Shown here: in pieces, positions 26,317-35,450 of the stretch
Position numbering within the stretch: position 1 is the first letter of the stretch
How the letters are laid out: each line of letters begins with the position of its first letter
From: an uncultured Eubacteriales bacterium
Lineage (GTDB): Bacteria; Bacillota; Clostridia; Christensenellales; Aristaeellaceae
Assembly: GCA_902767315.1 (NCBI GenBank)
Contig: CACXHB010000092.1
Coordinates: forward strand, 1 to 60,278
DNA: 60,278 nt
Direction of reading: 5' to 3'
Translations under genes and position numbers: made by a program
The notes under the pieces: generated by a model
Databases searched by the model: none
The model's input: only the letters and a program-made list of their open reading frames with translations
What the model was told of the DNA's origin: nothing

Positions 26317-27564
26317 GTGCTCGAATTTGAAATGGAGCAGAACAACGTAGCTGCAATAAAGGTCATCGGCGTAGGCGGCGCCGGCACCAATGCCGTCAAT
26401 TGTATGGTGGAAGCCGGTCTGCAGGGCGTGGACTTTATCGCCGTCAATACCGACAAGCAGGCCCTGAACCTTTCTAAGGCCACCACCAAGGTTCAGATCG
26501 GCGAAAAGCTCACCAAGGGCCTGGGCGCAGGTGCGAACCCTGAAGTGGGTCAGCACGCCGCTGAAGAAAATCGCGAAGAAATTTCCAAGCTCATTAAGGG
26601 CTCGGACCTTGTGTTTATTACCTGCGGCATGGGCGGCGGCACCGGCACCGGCGCGGCGCCCGTTATCGCGGAAATCGCCCGGGAAATGGGCATTCTGACC
26701 ATTGGCGTGGTTTCCAAGCCTTTTATGTTTGAAGGCAAGCCCCGCATGCGCAACGCTCAGGCGGGCATCGACCGGCTGAAGGCCCATGTGGACACCCTGG
26801 TTGTGGTGCCCAACGATCGGCTGCTCAGCGTGGTCACCAAGTCCACCTCCATGCGCGAAGCCTTCCGCATTGCCGACGACACGCTTCGTCAGGGTATTCA
26901 GGGCATTTCCGACCTGATCGCCGTGCCTGCGCTGATCAACCTGGACTTCGCCGACGTGCGCACCGTGATGGAAGCCCGCGGCCTGGCCCACATGGGCATC
27001 GGCATTGGCAAGGGCGAAAACCGCATGGTGGAGGCCGCCAAGCAGGCCATTTCCAGCCCCATGCTGGAAACCTCCATCGACGGCGCTCGGGCGGTGCTCA
27101 TCAACATCACCGGCGGCCCCGATACCTCGATTATCGACATCAACGAGGCGGCCACCATCATTACCCAGGAAGCCGATCCCGAAGCCAACATCATCTTCGG
27201 CGCCGGCATCGACGATAACCTCACCGACGAGGTGCATATCACCGTGATCGCCACCGGATTCGAAGCGCCCGCCCAGAAACCGGATCCCCGGGTGGAAACC
27301 GCAGGTTACGCCCGTGCGGAAGAGCGCAAGCCCCTGCTCAGCGATGAAGAGCAGGTGTCGCCCATTTTCGGCACCGCTCGCACGGCGGTAGAGCCCATCA
27401 TCAACGAGCGCCCCGCTCAGGCTGCGCCCCAGACCCAGCGTCAGGCCGCGCCCCAGCAGAACGCCCCCCGTCCCCGGGCCTATCAGGACGAGCCGGATCC
27501 CCGCACCCGCAATCGCCGGGGCTTCACCCCGGACGTGCCCAGCTTCCTGCGGAAAAAGGACTGA
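26317..27564 (+). CDS. ftsZ: Cell-division GTPase FtsZ
   Basis: A 415-residue tubulin homologue. It has the GGAGTNAVN loop, the GTP signature [10 protein letters not shown] (106-115), and a catalytic T7 region NLDFADV. After about residue 320 comes a variable linker rich in Q, P and R, and then the conserved C-terminal peptide [13 protein letters not shown] that binds FtsA and other partners. GTG 26317 has GAGGGGG seven bases upstream, giving the common MLEFE start. Confidence 0.96.
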   Translation: MLEFEMEQNNVAAIKVIGVGGAGTNAVNCMVEAGLQGVDFIAVNTDKQALNLSKATTKVQIGEKLTKGLGAGANPEVGQHAAEENREEISKLIKGSDLVFITCGMGGGTGTGAAPVIAEIAREMGILTIGVVSKPFMFEGKPRMRNAQAGIDRLKAHVDTLVVVPNDRLLSVVTKSTSMREAFRIADDTLRQGIQGISDLIAVPALINLDFADVRTVMEARGLAHMGIGIGKGENRMVEAAKQAISSPMLETSIDGARAVLINITGGPDTSIIDINEAATIITQEADPEANIIFGAGIDDNLTDEVHITVIATGFEAPAQKPDPRVETAGYARAEERKPLLSDEEQVSPIFGTARTAVEPIINERPAQAAPQTQRQAAPQQNAPRPRAYQDEPDPRTRNRRGFTPDVPSFLRKKD

Positions 27565-27582
27565 TTGATTTAAAAGTTCTGC

Positions 27583-27616
27583 AATGCCAATATCATGGTT
27601 CCATGGTATTGGCATT
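27583..27616. terminator. Long hairpin between ftsZ and the ribokinase gene
   Basis: Two 16-base arms (27583-27598 and 27601-27616) pair with a single mismatch around a two-base loop. The tail GTGTTTATAGG is poor in T, so it may be a weak terminator, an RNA-stability element or a protein site. The ribokinase start lies only 20 bp further on. Confidence 0.55.
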
Positions 27617-27636
27617 GTGTTTATAGGAGTATGCAT

Positions 27637-28575
27637 ATGCTGAAATGCGCAGTGATTGGTTCGATCAATATGGACATGGTGGTTCGTGTGGACCGTTTTC
27701 CAAAGCCCGGTGAAACGCGCACCGGAGATCGATTCAGCGTGGTGCCCGGCGGCAAGGGCGCGAATCAGGCCGTGGCCCTGGGAAAGCTGGGGGGACAGGT
27801 GGCCATGGCCGGCTGCGTAGGCCGGGACGCTTCCGGCGAAACCTATCGAAAGAATTTTGCTGAAAACGGCGTGGACACCCGTTGGGTGGAAACGGCGGAA
27901 AATTGCACCACCGGCACCGCCGTGATTGAAGTGGAACGCGCCGGCGAAAACCACATTATCGTGGTGCCCGGCGCAAACGAAGCCTGCGACGAGGCATGGC
28001 TGGAGCGGACGCTGCCGGGACTGATGGATCGGGATATTTTCCTGTTCCAGTTGGAAATTCCCAGGGAAACGGTATTTACCGCCGTGAAAAAGCTGCATGC
28101 CGCCGGGAAAACCGTGGTGCTGGATCCGGCTCCGGCGGTTCCTGTGCCGGATGAGGTGCTGGCCTGCGTGGATTACATTACGCCCAATGAAACGGAATTG
28201 CGCATCGTTACCGCCGATTTGCCGGAAAACGCCGACGCGGCGGAACGCATGGCCCATCTGCTGGCCAAGGGCGTGAAGCACGTCATCGCCAAAACCGGCG
28301 CGGGCGGCGCGGACGTGCTTTCTTCGGAAGGCGCGTTCCATGCGGCGGGCTTCCGGGTGACGCCGGTGGACACCACCGCGGCGGGGGATACCTTCAACGC
28401 GGGCCTGGCCCGGGCGCTGTCCGAAGGGTTGCCCCTGGCGGACTGCCTGGCCTTTGCCAACGCGTCCGCGGCCATTTCCGTCACCGGCGCGGGAGCCCAG
28501 GGGGGCATGCCGAATTGCGAACAGGTGTTGAATTTCCTGAAAGAGAGGGGATATCATGAACTTCACCTATCGTAA
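27637..28575 (+). CDS. rbsK: Ribokinase (PfkB family)
   Basis: 312 residues. It phosphorylates ribose at O5. N-terminal GSINMDMVVRVDRFPKPGET, the substrate motif GGKGANQAVALGKLGG, and the C-terminal anion-hole motif DTTAAGDTFNAGLA with the catalytic aspartate. AGGAG at 27625-27629 fits ATG 27637 (seven bases), not the ATG at 27631. No ribose transporter is nearby. It overlaps the next gene by 20 bp. Other PfkB sugar kinases are possible, but the motifs fit ribokinase well. Confidence 0.85.
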   Translation: MLKCAVIGSINMDMVVRVDRFPKPGETRTGDRFSVVPGGKGANQAVALGKLGGQVAMAGCVGRDASGETYRKNFAENGVDTRWVETAENCTTGTAVIEVERAGENHIIVVPGANEACDEAWLERTLPGLMDRDIFLFQLEIPRETVFTAVKKLHAAGKTVVLDPAPAVPVPDEVLACVDYITPNETELRIVTADLPENADAAERMAHLLAKGVKHVIAKTGAGGADVLSSEGAFHAAGFRVTPVDTTAAGDTFNAGLARALSEGLPLADCLAFANASAAISVTGAGAQGGMPNCEQVLNFLKERGYHELHLS

Positions 28576-29704
28576 CGCCACCGAAGCGGATCGGGCGAGT
28601 TATCTGGATTTTGCCAATATGGTCTTTTCCTGCGCCCATGTACCCCACGATTTTCAGGCCCTGATTCCCAAGGTGTACGGGCCCGACCGGAAGACGGCTT
28701 ACATGCAGCACCTGGCTCTGGATGAAAAGGGCGGCGTGCGGGGGCTGGTGGCCGCCATGCCTGGAGAATGGCGCGTGATGGGTAAGACGCTAAAAACCGC
28801 GTATGTGGGCACCGTTTCCGTGCATCCCTACGCCCGGGGCGAGGGGCACATGAAGAAGCTCATGCACATGACGCTGGAGGAGTGCCGCGAAAACGGCGCG
28901 GATCTGGCGATGCTGGGCGGTCAGCGCCAGCGGTATGAATATTTCGGATTTACCCAGGGCGGCGTGGGCAAGGAGCATACCATCAATGCCTCCAACGTGC
29001 GCCACGCCCTGGCGGACACCCCCTGGGAGCAGATCGACTTTGCGGACGTGGCGGAAAATGACGCGGACACGATCCGGCAGGCCTGGCGGCTGCATCAGAA
29101 CCGGCCCGCCTATGCCCTCCGGCCGCTGGAGGATTTCTGGATCATTTGCCGGACATGGAATTGCCGGCTGGTGCAGGTGCTGAAGGACGGAGCCTTTGCG
29201 GGCTATCTGGTGGTAAACGACGACCGGGACCGCACCGGCGTTTCGGATTGCTGTCTGACAGACCCGGCGGATACCGGCGCGGTAGTCAAGGCGTGGTTCC
29301 GGCGCAAGGGCGTGCGCACTATGAATTTCTATACGGGCCTGTATGAAACCGGGCTGAACCGGGCGCTGGCCGCCTTCGAGGAAAACGCGCGGTTTTCCCA
29401 CGACCAGATGCTGCATATTTTCCATTTTGGCCCGGTGCTGGAGGCGTTTATGCGCTTGAAGGCCAGTTACGCGCCTCTGGCGGACGGAAGCCGCTGCTTC
29501 GAAATCGAGGGGGAAACGGTGACCATTACCGTGAAAAACGGCGTGCCTTCCGTAAGCGACGCGCCTGCCGGCGAGCCTGAGCGGCTGACCGCCATGGAGG
29601 CCCAGCGGCGCTTCTTCGGCCTGGAGGGCTTCGAGGACGGAAACGGCCTGCCCATGGGCTGGGCCCCGCTGCCGCTGCACCTGGAGCATCCCGACGCGTT
29701 CTAA
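28556..29704 (+). CDS. Eis-like GNAT acetyltransferase
   Basis: 382 residues in the Eis layout: an N-terminal GNAT domain with the acetyl-CoA motif VSVHPYARGEGHMKKLM (about residues 83-99), a second degenerate GNAT domain, and a C-terminal SCP2-like domain. Family members acetylate amines, including aminoglycosides and peptides, but the substrate here is unknown. GAGAGGGGATATC precedes ATG 28556. Its start lies inside the end of the ribokinase gene, so the two are translationally coupled. Confidence 0.82.
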   Translation: MNFTYRNATEADRASYLDFANMVFSCAHVPHDFQALIPKVYGPDRKTAYMQHLALDEKGGVRGLVAAMPGEWRVMGKTLKTAYVGTVSVHPYARGEGHMKKLMHMTLEECRENGADLAMLGGQRQRYEYFGFTQGGVGKEHTINASNVRHALADTPWEQIDFADVAENDADTIRQAWRLHQNRPAYALRPLEDFWIICRTWNCRLVQVLKDGAFAGYLVVNDDRDRTGVSDCCLTDPADTGAVVKAWFRRKGVRTMNFYTGLYETGLNRALAAFEENARFSHDQMLHIFHFGPVLEAFMRLKASYAPLADGSRCFEIEGETVTITVKNGVPSVSDAPAGEPERLTAMEAQRRFFGLEGFEDGNGLPMGWAPLPLHLEHPDAF

Positions 29705-29725
29705 AATATCCTGCGAATGTATTTC

Positions 29726-29754
29726 GCGCCTCGTTTTACAAACGGGGCGCTTTT
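29726..29754 (+). terminator. Terminator of the ribokinase-acetyltransferase unit
   Basis: An 11-bp stem with one G-U pair (29726-29736 with 29740-29750) followed by TTTT. Confidence 0.8.
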
Positions 29755-29764
29755 CTGCTATAAT
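29735..29764 (+). promoter_or_regulatory. Promoter of the BceRS-like genes
   Basis: TTTACA at 29735-29740, an 18-bp spacer, and TATAAT at 29759-29764 with a TGC extension. It overlaps the preceding terminator. Confidence 0.6.
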
Positions 29765-29795
29765 AGGGGAAGAACAGAAACGGCGGTGAAAAAGC

Positions 29796-30479
29796 ATGTA
29801 TCGCATCCTCATTGTGGAAGACGACCCGGATATTGCCGAGGCGGTGCGTCAGCAGGCGGAAATGTGGAATTATCAGGTGGAAATCGCCCGGGATTTCCGA
29901 AATATCATGGAAACCTTCCGGAAATTCGACCCGCATCTGGTGCTGATGGACATTTCGCTGCCCTTTTATAACGGCTATCATTGGTGCGCGGAAATTCGCC
30001 GGGAATCCAGCGTGCCGGTGATTTTTCTGTCCTCCGCCGCGGACAATCTGAACATCGTCATGGCCATGAACATGGGCGGCGACGATTTCATCGCAAAGCC
30101 CTTTGATCAGGGGGTGTTGATGGCCAAGGTGGGGGCCATGCTGCGGCGCAGTTATGATTTCGGCGGCGGCGCGCCGGTGCTGGAGCATCGGGGGCTGGCG
30201 CTGAATACCGGCGAAGGCGTGGCGACCTATCAGGGAAAGCGCATTGAACTGAGCAAAAACGAGGCACGCATTCTCACAGCGCTGATGGAGAGCCGGGGGA
30301 AAACCGTCAGCCGGGAGCGGCTGATGCAGCGGCTGTGGGAAACGGACAGCTTCGTGGACGAAAACACCCTGACGGTGAACGTCAACCGCCTGCGGAAGAA
30401 GCTGGACGCGGCGGGGCTGAAGGGCTTTATCACCACGCGATTTGGTGAGGGTTATTTGCTGGAGGACGTTCATGAGTGA
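29796..30479 (+). CDS. BceR-like OmpR-family response regulator
   Basis: 227 residues. The receiver domain has the acidic pocket E8-D9-D10, phosphoacceptor D52 in LVLMDISLP and the switch lysine in FIAKPFD; the C-terminal winged helix reads ELSKNEARILTAL and TVNVNRLRKKLD. It pairs with the histidine kinase that overlaps its end. With the ABC transporter that follows, it fits the BceR group, which senses cell-wall-active peptide antibiotics. A matching operator lies before the ABC genes. Confidence 0.9.
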   Translation: MYRILIVEDDPDIAEAVRQQAEMWNYQVEIARDFRNIMETFRKFDPHLVLMDISLPFYNGYHWCAEIRRESSVPVIFLSSAADNLNIVMAMNMGGDDFIAKPFDQGVLMAKVGAMLRRSYDFGGGAPVLEHRGLALNTGEGVATYQGKRIELSKNEARILTALMESRGKTVSRERLMQRLWETDSFVDENTLTVNVNRLRKKLDAAGLKGFITTRFGEGYLLEDVHE

Positions 30480-31461
30480 TTTTTGGCGGTATCTGCGGTC
30501 GCGCCTGGCGCTGATGCTGTTTTTGATGGGGGCGGCGGCGCTGTTTACGGTGGCCTTTGCGCTGTATCATCTGCCGCTGGCGGCGGCAGCTTATCCCGCG
30601 GCGCTGACACTGGCGGCGGGACTGTGCGCCCTGGGGGTGGGGTATGGGAGATACGCCCGCAAATGCCGCGCATTGCGCAAGCTGCAGGAGGCGGGGGAGA
30701 ACCTGCCCAGTCTGCTCCCGGCGGCGAAAGAACCCCTGGAGGCCGAATATCGGGCGTTGGCGGTGCGGCTCTGCGCCCGGCATCAGGCTCGGGAGGAAGA
30801 GATTTCCGGCCAGTATCGGGAACGCATCGCCTATTACACCCTCTGGGCCCATCAGATCAAAACCCCCATCGCCGCCATGGGCCTTACCCTGCAAAATCAG
30901 GACACCGCCCTGTCCCGGCAGCTGATGGGCCAATTGACCCGCATCAGCCAATACGCAGACATGGCGCTGGCCTATCTGCGGCTGGATTCGGAGCACACGG
31001 ATTATGTGATTCGTTCCTGCGATCTGGACGCGGTGATTCGGGAAGCCGTGAAGAAATTTTCCGGGGAATTTATTCGTCGGGGGATTCATCTGGAATACAA
31101 GGGCGTAAACCAGAAGGTGATTACGGACGAAAAGTGGTTAGAATTCGTGCTGGAACAGTTGATTTCCAATGCCCTGAAGTACACCCCCGCCGGCAGCGTC
31201 GCCATTTATCAGGAGCCGGGGCCGACCCTGTGCGTTGCGGACACGGGTATCGGCATTGCCCCGGAGGACCTGCCCCGAATCTTTGAAAACGGGTATACGG
31301 GCATCAACGGCCGCCGGGACAAGCGGGCCAGCGGCATTGGACTGTATCTGTGCCGGCGCGTCTGTCAGAATCTGGGTCATGAAATCTCCGCGGAATCCAC
31401 TCCGGGAAAGGGCGCGACCATCCGGCTGAATCTGGCCCGGCGGGAAAGCACGTACGAATAA
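30472..31461 (+). CDS. BceS-like intramembrane-sensing histidine kinase
   Basis: 329 residues. Two N-terminal membrane helices (about 11-30 and 38-57) with almost no external loop mark an intramembrane-sensing kinase. The phosphoacceptor is H127 in WAHQIKTPI; the ATPase domain has the N box EQLISNALKYTP, G1 VADTGIGI and G2 ASGIGLYL. ATG 30472 overlaps the regulator's end. In this kinase class, the signal comes from the flux of the partner ABC transporter, not from direct ligand binding. Confidence 0.9.
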   Translation: MSDFWRYLRSRLALMLFLMGAAALFTVAFALYHLPLAAAAYPAALTLAAGLCALGVGYGRYARKCRALRKLQEAGENLPSLLPAAKEPLEAEYRALAVRLCARHQAREEEISGQYRERIAYYTLWAHQIKTPIAAMGLTLQNQDTALSRQLMGQLTRISQYADMALAYLRLDSEHTDYVIRSCDLDAVIREAVKKFSGEFIRRGIHLEYKGVNQKVITDEKWLEFVLEQLISNALKYTPAGSVAIYQEPGPTLCVADTGIGIAPEDLPRIFENGYTGINGRRDKRASGIGLYLCRRVCQNLGHEISAESTPGKGATIRLNLARRESTYE

Positions 31462-31471
31462 AGCGCACTTC

Positions 31472-31485
31472 TTACAAAACTGTAA
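31472..31485. promoter_or_regulatory. BceR-type operator TTACA-N4-TGTAA
   Basis: A perfect TNACA-N4-TGTAA palindrome (TTACA AAAC TGTAA), extended to 8-bp arms (31468-31475 and 31482-31489). This is the known consensus for BceR-like regulators. It lies 52 bp upstream of the extended -10, the usual distance for activation. A TGTAAG half-site follows at 31502-31507. Confidence 0.75.
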
Positions 31486-31537
31486 GAAGCGCCGCGGGAA
31501 ATGTAAGCCAAAGCCATGGCGAGCGTTTCCCGCATTT

Positions 31538-31546
31538 TGCTATAAT
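31538..31546 (+). promoter_or_regulatory. Extended -10 promoter of the BceAB-like genes
   Basis: TGCTATAAT, with TATAAT at 31541-31546. No clear -35 is visible, as expected for a promoter that needs the activator bound at 31472-31485. Confidence 0.65.
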
Positions 31547-31576
31547 AGGAGCGCAAAAAGACAGGAGGACATGCAA

Positions 31577-32341
31577 ATGAGCATTCTGGAAGTACAGGGC
31601 CTCAAGAAGGTCTACACCACCCGTTTCGGCGGCAATCGCGTGGAGGCGCTCCGCAACGTCAATTTTTCCGTGGAGGAAGGAGAATACGTCGCCATCATGG
31701 GCGAATCCGGTTCCGGTAAAACCACGCTTTTGAACATTCTGGCCGCCATTGACCGGCCCACCGCAGGCAGCGTGAAAATCGACGGCAAGGAAATTTCGTC
31801 CATTCCCGAATCCCACATGGCGGAATTCCGCCGGGACAATCTGGGCTTTGTGTTCCAGGAATTTAATCTCCTGGACACCTTCACCCTGGAGGACAACATC
31901 TTTCTCCCCCTGGTGCTGGCGGGCAAGTCTTACGGAGAAATGAATGGGCGGCTTTCGCCCATCGCCCGGCAGCTGGGCATTACGCAGCTTTTGAAAAAAT
32001 ATCCCTACGAGGTTTCCGGCGGCCAGAAGCAGCGGGCGGCGGTGGCCCGGGCGCTGATTACCGATCCCCGGCTGGTGCTGGCGGACGAGCCCACCGGCGC
32101 GCTGGATTCCCGGGCTACGGACGAGCTTTTGCGGCTGTTTTCGCAGATCAACGCCGCGGGCCAGACCATCCTGATGGTGACCCATTCCGTCAAGGCCGCC
32201 AGTCACGCCGGCCGGGTGCTGTTCATCAAGGACGGCGAGGTATTTCATCAGATTTACCGAGGCGACGCCGACGACGAGGCGCTGTATCAGAAGATCACGG
32301 CCACCTTGACCATGCTGCAGTCGGGCGGTGATGCGCAATGA
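31577..32341 (+). CDS. BceA-like ABC transporter ATP-binding protein
   Basis: 254 residues. Walker A GESGSGKTT, Q-loop FVFQEFNLLDTF, signature VSGGQKQRAAVARAL, Walker B LVLADEPTGALDS, and H-loop MVTHSVKAA. It belongs to the MacB/LolD-like group that powers BceB-type permeases. AGGAGG at 31563-31568 fits ATG 31577 (eight bases) better than the ATG at 31571. Its stop overlaps the permease start (ATGA). Confidence 0.92.
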   Translation: MSILEVQGLKKVYTTRFGGNRVEALRNVNFSVEEGEYVAIMGESGSGKTTLLNILAAIDRPTAGSVKIDGKEISSIPESHMAEFRRDNLGFVFQEFNLLDTFTLEDNIFLPLVLAGKSYGEMNGRLSPIARQLGITQLLKKYPYEVSGGQKQRAAVARALITDPRLVLADEPTGALDSRATDELLRLFSQINAAGQTILMVTHSVKAASHAGRVLFIKDGEVFHQIYRGDADDEALYQKITATLTMLQSGGDAQ

Positions 32342-34365
32342 GGTTGGGCTTTTACGCAAAACTGGCGGTAAACGGCATTCGCAAAAACGCGCGGCTGTAT
32401 GTGCCCTATCTGCTCACCTGCGCGGGCATGGTGATGATGTTTTACATCGTCAGCTATCTGCAGGACACCCCCGTGCTGGCGGGTATCAAGGGCGGGGAAG
32501 AGATGCAGGCCATGCTCTCCATGGGCAGCGGGGTCATGGGCGTTTTCGGCGCCATCTTCCTTCTGTACACCAATTCGTTCCTGATTCGCCGCCGGAAGCG
32601 GGAATTCGGCCTGTATAACATGCTGGGCATGGGAAAAGGCAATATTGCCCGGGTGCTCTTCTGGGAAGCGCTGCTGGTGCTGGCGGGCACGATGGTGATC
32701 GGCCTGGCAGTGGGCGTGGCGGTTTCCAAGCTGGCGGAGCTGCTGCTGGTGAACATCATGCACGGCAACGTCACCTTCACCTTTACGGTATCTCCCCGGG
32801 CCATGCTTCTCACGGCGGCGGTGTTCTGCGTCATCCACGTGCTTTTGCTGATCAAAGCGCTTCTGCAGATTCGCACGGCCAGCGCCGTGAATCTGCTGCG
32901 CAGCGAAAGCGCCGGCGAAAAGCCGCCCCGGGCCAACTGGGTGCTGGCGATTCTGGGGCTGATCCTGCTGGCGGTGGCGTATTATCTGGCCGTGACCATC
33001 AAGCAGCCCCTCAGCGCCATGGTGATGTTCTTCGTGGCTGTGATTCTGGTAATTCTGGCCACATACCTTTTGTTCATTGCAGGCTCGGTGGCGATTTGCC
33101 GCATGCTGCAGAAGAATCGGCGCTATTACTACAAGGCGAGACATTTCGTGTCCGTTTCTTCCATGGCCTATCGCATGAAGCGCAACGGCGCGGGGCTGGC
33201 TTCCATCTGCATTCTGTCCATTATGGTGCTGGTGACCGTATCCTCCACCACGGGGCTGTATTTCGGTTCCGAAGACAGTCTGCGCAGCCGGTATCCCCGG
33301 GATATTACCCTCATCGCCAAGGCGGAGGATGTGTCCATGCTGTCGGATGAAAAGCGCGACGCCGCCCGGGAGCTGGTGGACGCATACGTGGCGGAACACG
33401 ACGCAACCGCCCATAATTTCCGGGATTTCCGGGTGGTATCCGTCACCGGCGCCATGAAAGACGGCGCCATTACCACCGATCCCCAGGAAGCGGGCCGGCA
33501 CATTACGGATTCCACCATCTATCAGGTGAATTTCCTGCCCCTGCCGGATTACAACCGCATTTGCGGCACCAACGAGACCCTGGCAGACGACGAGGCGCTG
33601 ATTTCCCTGAAGCGCGGGGATTACGGCTGGGATTCCATCAGCGTGGATTCCAAGGTGGCCTATCGAACCCGGAAGGCCCCGGTGGTCTTCCAGGAAAGCG
33701 GCATGGCAGCGGTGGACGTGGTGGACACCATCTACGTGGTGGTAAAGGATTTGCAGGGCCTGCAGCCCTTGCTGCAGGGGGACAACCTCTTCAGCCAGCA
33801 GTGGGAATACGGCTTCGACAGCTCGCTGAGCGACGAGGAGCAGAGCCAGATTGCCTTCGATATGCACGAGGCGGTTGCGGAACAGCTGCACCAGATGGGC
33901 ATGTATGCCGTTTATTTTGAAAGCATGGCGGCCAATCGCTATGATTTCTACGGCACCTACGGCGGCTTCTTCTTCCTGGGCATTCTGCTGAGCATCGTGT
34001 TCCTCTTTGCCGCGGTACTGATCATCTATTACAAGCAGATTTCCGAGGGCTATGAGGACCAGAAGCGCTTCGAAATCATGCAGAAGGTGGGCATGACCCG
34101 GAAAAACATCCGCAAGAGCATCAATTCGCAGCTGCTGACGGTGTTCTTCCTGCCCCTGGTCGGCGCGGGCATTCACCTGGCCTTTGCGTTCCCCATGATT
34201 CGGCGGATGCTAATTCTGTTCAACCTGACCAACACCCGGCTGCTGGTGGAAACCACGGGCTTCACCTTCCTGGCCTTCGCCCTGATTTACACCCTGGTTT
34301 ACCGGAAGACCTCCAACGCCTATTACGCCATCGTCAGCGGCGAAGGCGAGCGCCGGGAGGCCTGA
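32338..34365 (+). CDS. BceB-like FtsX-family ABC permease
   Basis: 675 residues, ten predicted membrane helices. The first FtsX-type block follows the N-terminal helix (SFLIRRRKREFGLYNMLGMG), and the last three helices form a second block (FEIMQKVGMTRKNIRKSI). Between helices 7 and 8 lies an external domain of about 220 residues (about 315-535) that in this family recognises the peptide antibiotic or its lipid-linked target. With BceA it frees the target and, through the kinase, signals the need for more transporter. Confidence 0.9.
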   Translation: MRLGFYAKLAVNGIRKNARLYVPYLLTCAGMVMMFYIVSYLQDTPVLAGIKGGEEMQAMLSMGSGVMGVFGAIFLLYTNSFLIRRRKREFGLYNMLGMGKGNIARVLFWEALLVLAGTMVIGLAVGVAVSKLAELLLVNIMHGNVTFTFTVSPRAMLLTAAVFCVIHVLLLIKALLQIRTASAVNLLRSESAGEKPPRANWVLAILGLILLAVAYYLAVTIKQPLSAMVMFFVAVILVILATYLLFIAGSVAICRMLQKNRRYYYKARHFVSVSSMAYRMKRNGAGLASICILSIMVLVTVSSTTGLYFGSEDSLRSRYPRDITLIAKAEDVSMLSDEKRDAARELVDAYVAEHDATAHNFRDFRVVSVTGAMKDGAITTDPQEAGRHITDSTIYQVNFLPLPDYNRICGTNETLADDEALISLKRGDYGWDSISVDSKVAYRTRKAPVVFQESGMAAVDVVDTIYVVVKDLQGLQPLLQGDNLFSQQWEYGFDSSLSDEEQSQIAFDMHEAVAEQLHQMGMYAVYFESMAANRYDFYGTYGGFFFLGILLSIVFLFAAVLIIYYKQISEGYEDQKRFEIMQKVGMTRKNIRKSINSQLLTVFFLPLVGAGIHLAFAFPMIRRMLILFNLTNTRLLVETTGFTFLAFALIYTLVYRKTSNAYYAIVSGEGERREA

Positions 34366-34369
34366 AAAT

Positions 34370-34418
34370 AAAAACCGGCCGGAGACAGGAGCCAAATTCC
34401 TGTTTCCGGCCGGTTTTG
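34370..34418. terminator. Bidirectional terminator between BceB-like and sortase genes
   Basis: AAAACCGGCCGG-type arms (34371-34390 and 34397-34417) form a long stem with A-run before and T-run after, so it can stop both convergent transcripts. Confidence 0.88.
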
Positions 34419-34428
34419 CTTTGAAATA

Positions 34429-35379
34429 TCATTTTGCCACGGCGGTCTCCATGATCTTTTGGGCCATAGCCTCCGGGGTTTCCTCCGGGCGCAGCTGGCG
34501 GCAGAAGAGGATGAACCGTGCGTCGGGCAATTCGTAACTGCAGGTCACCAGCGCCAGAATGCGGTCTGTGCCGTCCACTTCCACCCCGGGAATGTCGAAC
34601 AGCGAGCGTTCGCGCATTTCCGCAATGACTTCGTCCACGGCCGTCTGCTGTTCCGGCGAGCGGGTTTCGGTCGCGCTTTCCACATCCTCGGCATAGATCC
34701 AGGGCATGAACGTGGAATAACGCCGCAGATAGAAATAGGAATCCTCTTCCTTGTTCATGGAAGCGTCCACGGCGGCAAAGGGCACGTAATGTACCGGTTC
34801 GTCGCTGTAAATGTTGTACAGGCAGATATCCGAATTCTGCTTGAAATAATCCAGGTTCATGTAATGATCCATGTTGCCGAACATTGCGCCGTTGCGCATG
34901 TTGTGACCATAGAGCACCACATACGGGTCAGTTTCCCAGTGCTCATTGAGCACGTCGGCGAAAACCGTTCCGGCCGCGCTGGATTTGCCGTAAAAATCGT
35001 GATCCATGTAGTATTCGTTGTCCCGATAGACCACGGCGGTGCTGACCTCGCTTCCGGCGGTAATCCAGCCGATAATGTCGGGATTAATGCCGTAAAGCTC
35101 CTGAAACCGGGGCGCGATTTCCGGCGCGGCAGTGGGCTCCGCCTCTTCGGCGCTGGCGGCGGGGAAGAGGGAACAGGCCCTTTCCGTAATTTCGCAGGCA
35201 GTGCCCTGGAAAAGATCCCGCAGATGGTCCTCCTGCTCCAAAATCTTCCGATCCTGGGCGCGCTTGTGCAGGGAATACCCCAACAGCGCCACTGCGGCCA
35301 CCAGGAACACGATGGCGCTGAACAGCAGAATGCGGCTGGAAAGGCGCATCCGGCGTTTGGACTTCCGGTGACGGCTCAT
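34429..35379 (-). CDS. Class B sortase
   Basis: A 316-residue membrane-anchored transpeptidase with one N-terminal helix (about 16-35). The catalytic residues are H159 in VVLYGHNMRNG, C280 in LALVTCSY and R288 in PDARFILF. The extra helices and the spacing between His and Cys fit class B, and LYGHNM is typical. GGAGG lies eight bases before the ATG at 35379. The next gene upstream encodes a protein with a VPKTG sorting signal, a likely substrate. A terminator separates the two, so sortase may depend on readthrough. Confidence 0.88.
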   Translation of the reverse strand: MSRHRKSKRRMRLSSRILLFSAIVFLVAAVALLGYSLHKRAQDRKILEQEDHLRDLFQGTACEITERACSLFPAASAEEAEPTAAPEIAPRFQELYGINPDIIGWITAGSEVSTAVVYRDNEYYMDHDFYGKSSAAGTVFADVLNEHWETDPYVVLYGHNMRNGAMFGNMDHYMNLDYFKQNSDICLYNIYSDEPVHYVPFAAVDASMNKEEDSYFYLRRYSTFMPWIYAEDVESATETRSPEQQTAVDEVIAEMRERSLFDIPGVEVDGTDRILALVTCSYELPDARFILFCRQLRPEETPEAMAQKIMETAVAK

Positions 35380-35403
35380 GTGTCAAATCCTCCGGGTAAT
35401 TTT

Positions 35404-35437
35404 TGAAAAATCGCGGAGGAGGCGAACCTCCTCCGCG
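35404..35437 (-). terminator. Terminator between the surface-protein gene and the sortase gene
   Basis: A perfect 11-bp stem (35412-35422 with 35427-35437) and, on the minus strand, the tail ATTTTTC. Confidence 0.85.
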
Positions 35438-35450
35438 AAGGGGAAAACGA

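Noticed and set aside
27637-29704. A ribose utilisation operon
   Set aside because: Ribokinase is accompanied only by an acetyltransferase; no ribose transporter, pyranase or repressor is present.
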